DNA of 64,000 nucleotides from assembly GCA_016192705.1 (NCBI GenBank), contig JACPTQ010000017.1:1-64000 (forward strand), read 5' to 3'. Below the pieces are notes generated by a model. It made no database searches. It saw only the letters and a list, made by a program, of their open reading frames with translations, and was not told the origin of the DNA. This document shows, in pieces, positions 18,825 through 28,026 of this stretch. This DNA is from Deltaproteobacteria bacterium (GTDB lineage: Bacteria; Myxococcota; JACPTQ01). The position numbers and the translations under genes were made by a program. Each line of letters opens with the position of its first letter. Position 1 is the first letter of the stretch.

Positions 18825-19829
18825 GTGCCTGAACTTCGAAAAGATCCAGTCATTGGGCGGTGGGTCATCATCGCGACCGAGCGGGCCAAGCGCCCCGACG
18901 AATTCAAGCACGACAAGATCGTGCCGAAGGGTGGGTTTTGCCCGTTTTGTTCGGGGAACGAGGACAAGACGCCGCCCGAGGTGCTGGCGTATCGGACCCC
19001 CGAGAGTCATGCGAATGGCAAAGGTTGGCGCGTGCGTGTTGTGCCGAACAAGTTTCCGGCGCTGATGATCGAGGGTGGGTTGAACCGCGAGGGCGACGGC
19101 GTCTACGACAAAATGAATGGCGTCGGCGCGCACGAGGTCATCGTTGAAACGCCCGACCATTCAAAGTCGCTGTGCGACTTGACTGCGAAAGAAGTCGAGG
19201 AGGTGCTCTGGGCGTTTCGCGATCGCATTCTCGATTTGCGAAAGGACACGCGGTTTAAGTACATCCTCCTCTTTAAGAATCATGGGGCCGCCGCGGGCGC
19301 GTCGCTTGAACACACGCACTCGCAGCTCATCGCGTTGCCGGTTGTGCCGCGAACGGTTCATTCCGAGATGTACGGCGCGCGCGAATACTACAACTTCAAG
19401 GAGCGTTGCGTTTTTTGTGACGTGGTTCGCCAAGAGCTTGAGGCGGGGAAGCGGCTCATTCTCGAAAACGCGGACTTTGCGGTGATTTCGCCGTATGCGC
19501 CGCGCTTCCCGTTTGAGACGTGGATTTTGCCCAAGGTGCACGATGCGCATTTTGAAGATTGCAAAACGAACGAATACGCGAATCTCGCGGCGGCGTTGCG
19601 GACGACGCTTCGACGGCTCAACATTGCGCTCAATAATCCGCCGTACAACTTTATCTTGCACACGTTGCCGCTCACGGAAAAGTCGAGCCCGTACTACCAC
19701 TGGCACATCGAGATCATGCCGATCTTGACGCGCGTCGCGGGATTCGAGTGGGGGAGCGGGTTTTATATCAATCCAACACCGCCCGAAGATGCGGCCGAGT
19801 TTTTGCGCGGGCTTGCGAGCGAGGATTAG
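18825..19829 (+). CDS. galT: Galactose-1-phosphate uridylyltransferase
   Basis: Transfers UMP between UDP-glucose and galactose-1-phosphate in the Leloir pathway. The N-terminus has DPVIGRWVIIATERAKRP and the zinc CxxC (FCPFCSGNED). The HIT-like motif is SLEHTHSQLIALP, and the second half has YYHWHIEIMP. The usual HPHGQ active-site motif reads HTHSQ here, as in the bacterial GalT-like branch, so a nucleotidylyltransferase on another sugar phosphate is possible. The GTG start has AAAGGGAG upstream. It ends five bases before glgA, so the two are cotranscribed. Confidence 0.92.
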   Translation: MPELRKDPVIGRWVIIATERAKRPDEFKHDKIVPKGGFCPFCSGNEDKTPPEVLAYRTPESHANGKGWRVRVVPNKFPALMIEGGLNREGDGVYDKMNGVGAHEVIVETPDHSKSLCDLTAKEVEEVLWAFRDRILDLRKDTRFKYILLFKNHGAAAGASLEHTHSQLIALPVVPRTVHSEMYGAREYYNFKERCVFCDVVRQELEAGKRLILENADFAVISPYAPRFPFETWILPKVHDAHFEDCKTNEYANLAAALRTTLRRLNIALNNPPYNFILHTLPLTEKSSPYYHWHIEIMPILTRVAGFEWGSGFYINPTPPEDAAEFLRGLASED

Positions 19830-19834
19830 GAATC

Positions 19835-21352
19835 ATGAAAAAGAAAATGAAACGAATTCGCCGCGAGCCGGCGCCGGCGTTGCCGCTTGTTGTGCTTCTG
19901 TCGAGCGAGGCGGTTCCGTTTTCGAAGACCGGGGGGCTCGCGGACGTCGCGGGCGCATTGCCGATCGCGCTCAGAAAGGCCGGATTTGACGTCGTTCTCG
20001 TGACGCCGCGGTACGGCTCGGTCGACCCGGCGAAGTTTCGGTTGGCCAAGCGGTTGAAGCCGATGTCGGTACCGCTCGGCGCGAAGAGCTATGACGTCGA
20101 CACGTTCGAGGGGAAAGTTGGCGACGCGCGTGTTTTTCTGATCGATTATCCGCCGGCGTTTGCGCGCGAGGGGCTGTATCGCGATGCGAGCGGTGATTTC
20201 GCGGACAACGCGTTTCGATTTGCGCTTTTTTCGCGGAGCCTGTTCGAGCTTTGCCTGACGTTCGATTTGCGGCCGGCGATTCTCCATGCGAACGATTGGC
20301 AGGCGGCCTTAGCGCTTTATTATTTGAAGCGTGAATTTGCCGCGCACCCTTTGTTCGCTTCGACACGCGGAGTTTTCACAATTCATAACCTCGCGTACCA
20401 GGGACTCTTTCCGCCGGCCGTGTTGGAGGAACTCGGTGTTGGTTGGGATCTGTTTAAGCCCGAGGGGATCGAGTTTTGGGGAAAGGTTAACTTTCTGAAA
20501 GCCGGGGTTTTGTTTGCGGATGCGGTTACGACGGTGAGCGAGCGTTACGCGGCCGAGATTCAGACGAAGGAGTTTGGGTGCGGGCTCGAAGGGCTTCTGC
20601 AGGCGCGCGCGGGCGTGCTTTCGGGCATCGTGAACGGGATCGATGCGGACGTTTGGAATCCGCGGACCGACAAGCTGATTCCCGCGACCTACTCAGAGGT
20701 GTCGATGACGGGAAAGGGAAAGTGCAAGCTTGCGCTGCAAGGGGAGCTGGGACTTGCGCGGGATCCCGACGTGCCGCTCATCGGAATGATCTCGCGGCTC
20801 GCGGATCAAAAAGGGTTCGACTTGGTTGAGGCCGCAGCGGATTGGATGATGGCCGAAGGGGTTCAGGTCGCGGTTTTGGGGACGGGGGAGGCGGTTCACG
20901 AGGCGGCGGCGCGGGCGCTTGCGGCGCGATACCCGGGCCGGTTTTCGGCGACGATCGGGTTTAATGATGGGCTCGCGCATCGGATTGAAGCGGGGACCGA
21001 CATGTTCATGATGCCGTCGCGGTACGAGCCGTGCGGTCTCAATCAACTTTACTCGCTGCGCTACGGAACAGTGCCAATCGTGCGGGCGACGGGCGGGCTC
21101 GACGACACCGTTGACGACGTTGATGAGCTCGGGCGGAGCGGCACGGGTTTCAAGTTCCACGATGCGACGGGCGAAGCGCTCTTGGGCGCCGTTCAGCGTG
21201 CGGTTCGTGCGTACAGCGACGCGGCGGTTTGGCGCGGCATCGTGCGGCGCGGCATGGCGCGTGATTTTACGTGGGGTACGTCGGCTGAGCGTTATGCGCG
21301 GCTCTATCGCGGGCTGATGGCGGACGCACTGGCGGCTCGGGTTGCGGGTTAA
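19835..21352 (+). CDS. glgA: Glycogen synthase (ADP-glucose type, GT5)
   Basis: Elongates glycogen chains from ADP-glucose. The donor-binding motif KTGGLADVAGALP is near the N-terminus, HANDWQAAL in the middle, GLVSR-like motif IGMISRLADQKGFDL and the C-terminal MPSRYEPCGLNQLYSLRYGTVP near the end, all GT5 hallmarks. It has 505 aa. The basic N-terminus MKKKMKRIRREP extends slightly before homology begins, so MKRIRREP is an alternative start. Directly follows galT. Confidence 0.95.
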   Translation: MKKKMKRIRREPAPALPLVVLLSSEAVPFSKTGGLADVAGALPIALRKAGFDVVLVTPRYGSVDPAKFRLAKRLKPMSVPLGAKSYDVDTFEGKVGDARVFLIDYPPAFAREGLYRDASGDFADNAFRFALFSRSLFELCLTFDLRPAILHANDWQAALALYYLKREFAAHPLFASTRGVFTIHNLAYQGLFPPAVLEELGVGWDLFKPEGIEFWGKVNFLKAGVLFADAVTTVSERYAAEIQTKEFGCGLEGLLQARAGVLSGIVNGIDADVWNPRTDKLIPATYSEVSMTGKGKCKLALQGELGLARDPDVPLIGMISRLADQKGFDLVEAAADWMMAEGVQVAVLGTGEAVHEAAARALAARYPGRFSATIGFNDGLAHRIEAGTDMFMMPSRYEPCGLNQLYSLRYGTVPIVRATGGLDDTVDDVDELGRSGTGFKFHDATGEALLGAVQRAVRAYSDAAVWRGIVRRGMARDFTWGTSAERYARLYRGLMADALAARVAG

Positions 21353-21376
21353 CACCTCGCAGGAACGCGGTCTCCG

Positions 21377-22210
21377 TCAAATATTGTCGAACGAGTCGAA
21401 CGGATGCTCGAGCATCTGGCGGAGCGTCTTTGATAAGACCGAGGCGTGGTAACCATCGATGAAGCGGTGATCAAACGTCGCGTTCACTTTCATAACCTTC
21501 GCCGCGACGACGGCGCCGTTGTCGACGATGGGCGCGTCGTGGACGGCGCCAAGCGCGATGAGAATGGGGACGTGCGAATACGGCACGAGCGGTACGTAGC
21601 CGATGTCGAGGCCGATTGAGCCGATGTTCGTGATCATCAGCGACCCGAACGGGTCTTTTGGGAGGCCCGCCCAGCGGAGGTCGAGGTTGAGCGTGTACAT
21701 CAAAAACCCGAGGAGCTTCAGAAACTTGTTCATGAGCATCCCGGGGAATTTCATCATCGACTTTCGCGTCTTTTCGAGCGACGGATCTTTGCGCGCGCGA
21801 ATGAGCGCGACCTTCGCCTCCAATTCATCGACGAGCTCGCCGAGCGTTTTCTCCTCGACGCGTTCGAGTTTCGCGCCCGACAAGTCGATTTTATCTTCGC
21901 CCTCGTCGTTCATGACGACCTGAAGGAAGATGTCGACGTGCGGCCGCAAGTAAATGCGGTTGTAACGGAGAACGGCGTTCGCGTCGGGGCAGCGCTTGAG
22001 CGCCGCGGCGACGCCTTTTGCGACGAGGTGCGTGACGGTCAATCGCTTTCCCGTTTTCTCGCGGAACGCCGCGAGGTATTTCAGCGCCTCGTCCATTCGA
22101 ATTTCGAGAGTTCCGTAGACGGACGGGTCATAGGCGTCCTGCCAAGTTCCAATGGCGATTTTCCGAAAACTCGAAAGGTCTTTTTTGCGGACCAGCTGTA
22201 CGTTCGGCAT
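21377..22210 (-). CDS. Stand-alone 2-oxoacid dehydrogenase E2-type acyltransferase domain
   Basis: 277 aa matching only the catalytic core of dihydrolipoamide acyltransferases. The catalytic motif is ATFDHRFIDGYHAS near the C-terminus (canonical DHRxxDG), and MITNIGSIGLD is conserved. There is no lipoyl domain or E1-binding domain, and no E1/E3 genes are nearby, so it is not a normal complex component. Such minimal proteins occur in actinobacteria and myxobacteria with unclear roles, perhaps as soluble acyltransferases. It starts ten bases after the helicase stop on the same strand. Confidence 0.85.
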   Translation of the reverse strand: MPNVQLVRKKDLSSFRKIAIGTWQDAYDPSVYGTLEIRMDEALKYLAAFREKTGKRLTVTHLVAKGVAAALKRCPDANAVLRYNRIYLRPHVDIFLQVVMNDEGEDKIDLSGAKLERVEEKTLGELVDELEAKVALIRARKDPSLEKTRKSMMKFPGMLMNKFLKLLGFLMYTLNLDLRWAGLPKDPFGSLMITNIGSIGLDIGYVPLVPYSHVPILIALGAVHDAPIVDNGAVVAAKVMKVNATFDHRFIDGYHASVLSKTLRQMLEHPFDSFDNI

Positions 22211-22220
22211 GTCGTTGTAC

Positions 22221-24077
22221 TCAGCGCGGTGAGCGCCCGCGACGGGGACCGCGACCGCCACCTCCGCGTGGGCCGCGCTCGCGAGCCGGTTCGGCGCGAA
22301 GTTGAATTTCGCCGAAGTGCCGATCGGGCGCGCGTTCGATGAACGTATCGGCGGCGTCGTCGGCGAGTTCGACGAACGAAAACCGGTCGAGGACCGTGAT
22401 GCCATGTACCTGTTCTGGTGTCGTGCGCGCGATGGTTGCGACGAGGCGACGCAGACCCTCTTCGTCAATCCCCGCTTCGTGACCGATGTTGAGGTGGAGT
22501 CGCACGAGACCCGCTGGTCCGCCGCCCGAGGCAGGCTCGGAGGCAAATCCGCGGTCGCGGTCGTGTTCAGACCTTGAAAACCGTTCACGATCACGTTCAC
22601 GTTCACGATCACGGTCACGACTACGGTCACGTTCACGATCGCGGTTTTCGGATGCGGGCACGGGAGCGGGAGCGGTTGCGGAAGCGGTTGCGGGCGCGGG
22701 AGCGGGAGCGGATGCGGGTGCTGAAGCCGCGGGCGGTGCCGGCGCGGCAACCGGCCTCTCCGCGCCAAATTGTTTCAATAGAAACGCGACAATGTGGACC
22801 GCCTCGTGATTCTCAAGAACGCGCTTCGCGAGCCCCTCATACTCCAGGACCTCTTCAGAAGCCGCTTGTGCAGCGAGCTCCGTCAGCCGCCTGCGCTCTT
22901 CGCGCTGCGCAACTTCTTCGACGCTCGGGAGCTTTCGCTCAGCGAACCGCACGCTGTAGCGCTTCTTGATTTCACGAAGGCTCACAAGCTCGCGGCCATC
23001 GAGCAGCGAAATCGCCGTACCCTTGCGACCGATTCGCCCAGTTCGCCCCACGCGATGCAAATATATTTCGGGGTCTTCGGGGAGCGTGTAGTTGAAAACG
23101 TGAGACAGACCCGCGATGTCGATGCCACGCGACGCGACATCCGTCGCGACGACGAGCTTTGCCGTTCCCGCCTTTGCGCGCGACATAACCTGTTCGCGTT
23201 CGCGCTGCGTCAGCTCCCCGGAAATCGCCTCGTTCGCGACGCCATTGTTCGTTAGAAAGTTCCCCACGAGTTGAACGTCGTCGCGCGTGTTGCAAAAGAT
23301 GAGCGCTGTCTCGGGGCGCTCGGTTTCAATGATGCGAAGGAGATTCCGCGGCCGCGAAATCTCGGGTTCGGCGTAGTAGATGATGTGTTCGATGGCGTCG
23401 ACGGTCATCGAGTCGCGCGACAGGTCGAGGCGAATCGGGTCGCGGAGGTGCCGACTCGCAAGCCCCTCGATGGCGGGCGGAAGCGTCGCCGAAAAAAGAA
23501 GCGTCTGTTGCCCCGCGGGCAGCTGGTCAAGGATATGAACGACATCCTCCCAAAACCCCATCGACAACATCTCGTCGGCTTCGTCGAGAACGCGAATCCG
23601 CATCGCATCGGTGCGCAAACTCCCGCGGCGTAAATGGTCAAGGAGGCGCCCCGGCGTTGCGACAACGACCTCGATGCCGGCCTTAAGCTCCTGAAGTTGT
23701 CGGTCGAACGACACCCCGCCATAAATCGCCAGCACACGAACACCCTTCTTTCGTCCAAGCGCCGCAACTTCCTCGGTCACTTGAGCGCACAGCTCGCGCG
23801 TTGGGGTTAAAACAAGCGCCTGAACGCCACGCCCCGCGTCAATCAACTCAACGAGCGGGATTCCGAACGCCGCGGTTTTGCCCGTCCCAGTCTTGGACTG
23901 CACAACGACGTCTCGCTTCTCGAGAATGGGCCGAATCGCGGCGGCCTGAACGGCGGTCATCGCGGCGTAACCGAGCGATTCGATCCCGGCTAGGACTTCA
24001 CGTGACAGGCTTTGCGTCGAAAAAGGGCTCGCGTTCGGATCGGGAGCCGATGGGGTTGTTGAACTTTCAGTATTCAT
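22221..24077 (-). CDS. DEAD-box RNA helicase with RRM-like tail
   Basis: A 618-aa ATP-dependent RNA helicase of the DeaD/CsdA type. Motif I is SKTGTGKTAAF, Ia PTRELCAQ, Ib TPGRLLDHL, II DEADEML, III SAT, and VI HRVGRTGRIGR. The tail has an Ala/Pro linker, an Arg/Asp/Glu-rich stretch (RDRERDRSRD type, low-complexity at DNA level), an RRM-like DbpA domain and a basic RG-rich end. It probably remodels rRNA or mRNA, often in the cold. The start at MNTESSTT (24077) follows a good upstream region; the open frame before it is non-homologous. Confidence 0.95.
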   Translation of the reverse strand: MNTESSTTPSAPDPNASPFSTQSLSREVLAGIESLGYAAMTAVQAAAIRPILEKRDVVVQSKTGTGKTAAFGIPLVELIDAGRGVQALVLTPTRELCAQVTEEVAALGRKKGVRVLAIYGGVSFDRQLQELKAGIEVVVATPGRLLDHLRRGSLRTDAMRIRVLDEADEMLSMGFWEDVVHILDQLPAGQQTLLFSATLPPAIEGLASRHLRDPIRLDLSRDSMTVDAIEHIIYYAEPEISRPRNLLRIIETERPETALIFCNTRDDVQLVGNFLTNNGVANEAISGELTQREREQVMSRAKAGTAKLVVATDVASRGIDIAGLSHVFNYTLPEDPEIYLHRVGRTGRIGRKGTAISLLDGRELVSLREIKKRYSVRFAERKLPSVEEVAQREERRRLTELAAQAASEEVLEYEGLAKRVLENHEAVHIVAFLLKQFGAERPVAAPAPPAASAPASAPAPAPATASATAPAPVPASENRDRERDRSRDRDRERERDRERFSRSEHDRDRGFASEPASGGGPAGLVRLHLNIGHEAGIDEEGLRRLVATIARTTPEQVHGITVLDRFSFVELADDAADTFIERAPDRHFGEIQLRAEPARERGPRGGGGRGPRRGRSPR

Positions 24078-24123
24078 GGGGAGCGACTTGTAGCACCGGG
24101 GGCGTGCATCCACAACGCTCCGC

Positions 24124-27100
24124 TTAACTTTCAACCGCCACGCCGAGTCGCCGGCGAAGCGAGAAATACTCATCCGATTCGATGAATCCAACGAGATCGA
24201 GCGCGGCCTCTTCGTCGTCCCGGGCGGTGAGCACCTCGTGGACCGCGACCGTCGGATCGCCCACAACGGCCAGGCCAACTCGGTCCGCGGCGGCCGTGAG
24301 CGTGACGCGGAATGTATCGAACGAACTGTCGGCCCGGTGCGAGAGCCAGTTTGCGACCAACGCCGGGACGTCGCGTCGCGCCCCACGAGATAAGTCCTTG
24401 CTCACAATTCGCCACGTCCGCTCGAGGGTCTCGCGCGGGGCGACGAGTGTGCCACGTCCCTCGCCGACACCAAACGCGAGGGCTTCGCAAACGATCTCGA
24501 TCTCAAGGGCGGTTCGTCCCGCGAGCGCCGAAAAGCCGCTTCGCACCCATTCGATGGCACCGCCCAGCCAGAAGCGGACCCGCGGCGTCTCAATCAGATC
24601 GCTCGCTTCGGGCGACAAGACGATGGCGGGTGGCGAGGTCGCGACAACGGTTGCGAGGGGTTGCGGAAACGTGCGTCCCGCTGGGCGCGCCGCGACGTAA
24701 AGGTGAAACTCCCGCGTGCCGACGAGGTCCGCGATGCGCATGACGTCATCCCAGAGGCTGCTCGAATCCCGAACGCGCCCCGATTTCGAAACGCCCCAAT
24801 CGGCGAGGTCGGTCGCGAACACTTTCGGGAGCGCACCGGCGATCGACCCGAGGAGCGGCCGTAGAACCGATGACGCCGCGGAATGCGCGAGGAGTTGCGC
24901 GCGGTCGGGCGCCGACATTGGACCCGCGATGGCCAGAGGACGGTTGCGCCTTTTGTTCCATAGGGTGGCGGCCCGCGGGTCTTGCCGCGCCAGTTTTTCT
25001 TCGCCGACGATTCCAGCCAAGACAGCGGCAAAAACGAAGGCGTGGTCGGCGTCGCCCGCAACGTCGTACAAGCGGACGAGTTCGCCTAAGACGTTTTCGG
25101 AGGTTGGCAGGCGGCGCAGCAGTCGGCGGCCCTCGCGGATCGCCTCGGCACGACTCTCATCTCGGTCCTTAAGAAGAGCGAACAGTGCCCATCGTGCCTC
25201 GCGGTAGGTTTCGTCGAGTGCGAGCGCGGCACGAAACTGCTCAGCGGCTTTTGCCGGATCGAGAAGTTTGTCACGAAGCACCTCCGCAATGGCGACGTGA
25301 CGGCGCGCGCGATCGGCGCGGGAACCGCTCGGGGCGGCCTGGAGCGAGCGAAGCGCGGCGCTGCCCCACGCTTTCCAGAGGGCTGGCTCGCTGGACGTTT
25401 CGGCCCACGCGCGAAGTTGTTCCACGGCGGCGGTGCATTTCGGGTCCGCCACGAGTGCGCGCAGGGCGGCCTCGCGTGCCGCGTCGAGGTCGAGCACAAG
25501 GTCGGCGCAAACGCGGCCGAGCCGGAGCAGAGTGGCGGCTTGTTCCTCGGGCGATGACGCGAGGTTGAGGAGGCGATCAAGCGCCCGCCGCGCGTTGTCC
25601 GCATCCTTGCGGGTCTCAAAAATGCGCGCGACGCGGTCGAGAGTTTCCTTGTCGGATGGATCGCGTGACAAGAGTCGGTGGTACGCCTCGAGCGCGCGGT
25701 CGGCCTCATGAAGGCGCTCGTCGTAGATCGTCGCGACCGCATGCAGGGCTTCCCGAAGGCGTTCGTATTCGCCGCCACCTTCGAGTCGTGCGACTTCCTC
25801 CCACGCGTCAATCGCGCGTGTCCATTCGTGCCGCTCAGCTTCAAGGAGCGCAATGTCCCGGTACGCGTCGACAACAGCCTTCGGGGTCGCGTGCGCGGGC
25901 CCGCTCGGAATCGCAACCGCCTCGCGGAGATGACCGAGCGTCGCGTCGCGATCGTGGAATTCGCCGCGCTCGATTTCGGCCAGTTTCAGGAGGAGCGCAC
26001 GGCGAGCTTCCGGGTCGGTCTCTTTCTCAAGATTTTTCTTTAGAAAGTCGACCAGACGATCCCAATCGCCTGTCCCGCGAAGTGTTTCCTGAAGCGCATT
26101 CGCGAGCTCTGGGTCCAGGGCTTCCGTTCGAGCGGCCGCCCGAACGAGGATGTCGGCGGCGCGTTCCGGGTCGCGCGCCTTACGCGCCCAGAGATTCGCA
26201 GCACGCTTAAGCGCGACAACGCTTTGCTGACGATCCATCGCCGCGTCACCGACCGCCTCAGCCGCCTTTGCCGCCGTCGTCCAGTCGCCGCGATCGGTCG
26301 CGAATCTTTCGAGCGCCTCCCACGCGGGAACGAAGTCCGGGGCGATTGAGACAATTTCCGTGAGCGTTGCGCCCGCGAGATCGGATTCACCCAGATCGAC
26401 CTCGGCAATGTGCGCGAGCTCCATGAGGACGGCAACCTGCTCCGCGCGATCGCGCGCAAACGCCACAAGATGGTCGAGCGCGAACTTCAGATCGCGGGCG
26501 TCGTGTCGCGTGCGCGCAATGTCCGCCAGCCGTTGCCAAGCCTGGACGTTTGACGGCTCAAGAGCCGTCAGTCGCAAGAGGAACGCCCTCTCGGCTTCAA
26601 TCCCACCGCTTGGCGTCGCCTCACGCGCAAGCCGCGCCCCGAGCGTCGCAAAGATGCGCGCACGGCCGGGGTCGCTCGACGATGCCGCAAGTCGCTCGTA
26701 AAGCGCTTCGAGGGCCGCCGTGGCGCGCGACTCAATAAAAACCATCTCGCGAATCGCATCGCTCCCGCCGTTTTGATCGCTTTCGGAGGGCGAGGCGACG
26801 GGGGTCACGAGCTGTCGCGCCGCTTGTGCGGGGCGTCCCATCAAAAAAGCCGTTATCCACGCGGCATCTGCTCTGGACGACAACTGCGCCGCTCGCTCCC
26901 AATCACCCGATAGGCGCGCGAGATGCGCCATAAGGACTTCCGTCGCTGGATGCGACGGTGTATCGACCAGAATCTGTTTCGCCGCCTCGATGTCTCCAAG
27001 CGTCAACTGGGCAACCGCCGCCCGCAGACCGAGGAGCGTCCGCGCCTCGCCGTCCGCGCGTTGCCACGCTTCCGCGGACAGCTGCAGAACGGCATCGGCA

Positions 27101-28026
27101 TCTTTCAAATGTCTGGAGAGTTGGAGAAGCGCTTCGTGGGCGCCCTTGTGCAGCGGCTCTTCGTCGAGAACAGCGCGAAACGCATTTGCCGCGGCCGCGT
27201 TGTCGCCCAGTTTGTCCCGCGCGATGGTTCCCAAGCGAAGAAGGGTGCTCACGCGACGCGCGCGGCGCGTTTCGGTTCCGCCAGGGGCGCGTGATGTCGC
27301 CTCCAATTCGCGTGCCGTCATGTCGTAGAGCGCGCGAAAGTTTCCCAACCGTGTGTAAAGGCGCCCGAGCGCGCGGAGAGCCGGGACGTGAAGTGGGGCC
27401 GCGACGAGCACCCGCTCGTAGGCGGCGATGGCGCCCGTTGCGTCGTTCAGGCGTTCGTCGAGCAACTCGCCGGTGCGCGTGAGGAGCGCGGCGATTTGGT
27501 GGCGATCGGAAGTGAGGTCGACCTCGCGCAGATTAATGTCGACAAGGTCGCGCCACCGCTCAACTTCCGCGAGGAGTCGCGCGAGTGAGCGGAGGGCGGC
27601 GAGATTGGCCGGCGACAAGTCGAGAATACGTTGGACCGCCGCGATCGCGCGGTTCGGGTCTCGGAGCCGATCGTGTGCGACTGTGGCAAGCCGGTCGAGG
27701 AGATGGATGCGATGGTCGACGGCGCGCGTGGTTGCGATTTCGGCGTCGAGGAGTGCGGCGAGGTCGCTCCAGCGCGCGGCCCGCGTGTAAGCGGCGCCAA
27801 GGGCGCGCGTTGCGGGCGCAAAGCCGGGAATGAGGCGCAGGACCTCTTCGAAAAGTTCGATGGCCAGTTCGGCCTCGCCACTTCCGGGAGTTGAAGGACC
27901 GCCGAGGATTTCTGCGGCGCGATAAAGGAGTGCCGCCCGTTCGTCGACCGTTGCGGCGCGGGCCGCTTGCTCGACGTCACGCCCGGCGGTCTCCTTGGTT
28001 CGTCCAAGCCGCGTGCGCGGCCTCAA
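24124..28026 (-). CDS. Giant TPR-repeat protein, 3' part of a frameshifted gene
   Basis: About 1,300 aa of tandem TPR-like helix pairs (LLDRLATVAHDRL, AVLQLSAEAW and similar), followed by a region of about 250 residues with no repeats. There is no good start codon near the point where repeat-like sequence begins (about 28000). A TTG at 28026 is the nearest in-frame possibility; an open frame continues to 28476, but that part reads as out-of-frame translation of the next upstream gene. The repeat pattern continues from the gene ending at 27977 if one base is skipped near 28000. It is best read as one gene of about 1,680 codons broken by a +1 shift, either a mutation or a sequencing error. Probable scaffold; function unknown. 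Confidence 0.8.
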   Translation of the reverse strand: MRPRTRLGRTKETAGRDVEQAARAATVDERAALLYRAAEILGGPSTPGSGEAELAIELFEEVLRLIPGFAPATRALGAAYTRAARWSDLAALLDAEIATTRAVDHRIHLLDRLATVAHDRLRDPNRAIAAVQRILDLSPANLAALRSLARLLAEVERWRDLVDINLREVDLTSDRHQIAALLTRTGELLDERLNDATGAIAAYERVLVAAPLHVPALRALGRLYTRLGNFRALYDMTARELEATSRAPGGTETRRARRVSTLLRLGTIARDKLGDNAAAANAFRAVLDEEPLHKGAHEALLQLSRHLKDADAVLQLSAEAWQRADGEARTLLGLRAAVAQLTLGDIEAAKQILVDTPSHPATEVLMAHLARLSGDWERAAQLSSRADAAWITAFLMGRPAQAARQLVTPVASPSESDQNGGSDAIREMVFIESRATAALEALYERLAASSSDPGRARIFATLGARLAREATPSGGIEAERAFLLRLTALEPSNVQAWQRLADIARTRHDARDLKFALDHLVAFARDRAEQVAVLMELAHIAEVDLGESDLAGATLTEIVSIAPDFVPAWEALERFATDRGDWTTAAKAAEAVGDAAMDRQQSVVALKRAANLWARKARDPERAADILVRAAARTEALDPELANALQETLRGTGDWDRLVDFLKKNLEKETDPEARRALLLKLAEIERGEFHDRDATLGHLREAVAIPSGPAHATPKAVVDAYRDIALLEAERHEWTRAIDAWEEVARLEGGGEYERLREALHAVATIYDERLHEADRALEAYHRLLSRDPSDKETLDRVARIFETRKDADNARRALDRLLNLASSPEEQAATLLRLGRVCADLVLDLDAAREAALRALVADPKCTAAVEQLRAWAETSSEPALWKAWGSAALRSLQAAPSGSRADRARRHVAIAEVLRDKLLDPAKAAEQFRAALALDETYREARWALFALLKDRDESRAEAIREGRRLLRRLPTSENVLGELVRLYDVAGDADHAFVFAAVLAGIVGEEKLARQDPRAATLWNKRRNRPLAIAGPMSAPDRAQLLAHSAASSVLRPLLGSIAGALPKVFATDLADWGVSKSGRVRDSSSLWDDVMRIADLVGTREFHLYVAARPAGRTFPQPLATVVATSPPAIVLSPEASDLIETPRVRFWLGGAIEWVRSGFSALAGRTALEIEIVCEALAFGVGEGRGTLVAPRETLERTWRIVSKDLSRGARRDVPALVANWLSHRADSSFDTFRVTLTAAADRVGLAVVGDPTVAVHEVLTARDDEEAALDLVGFIESDEYFSLRRRLGVAVES

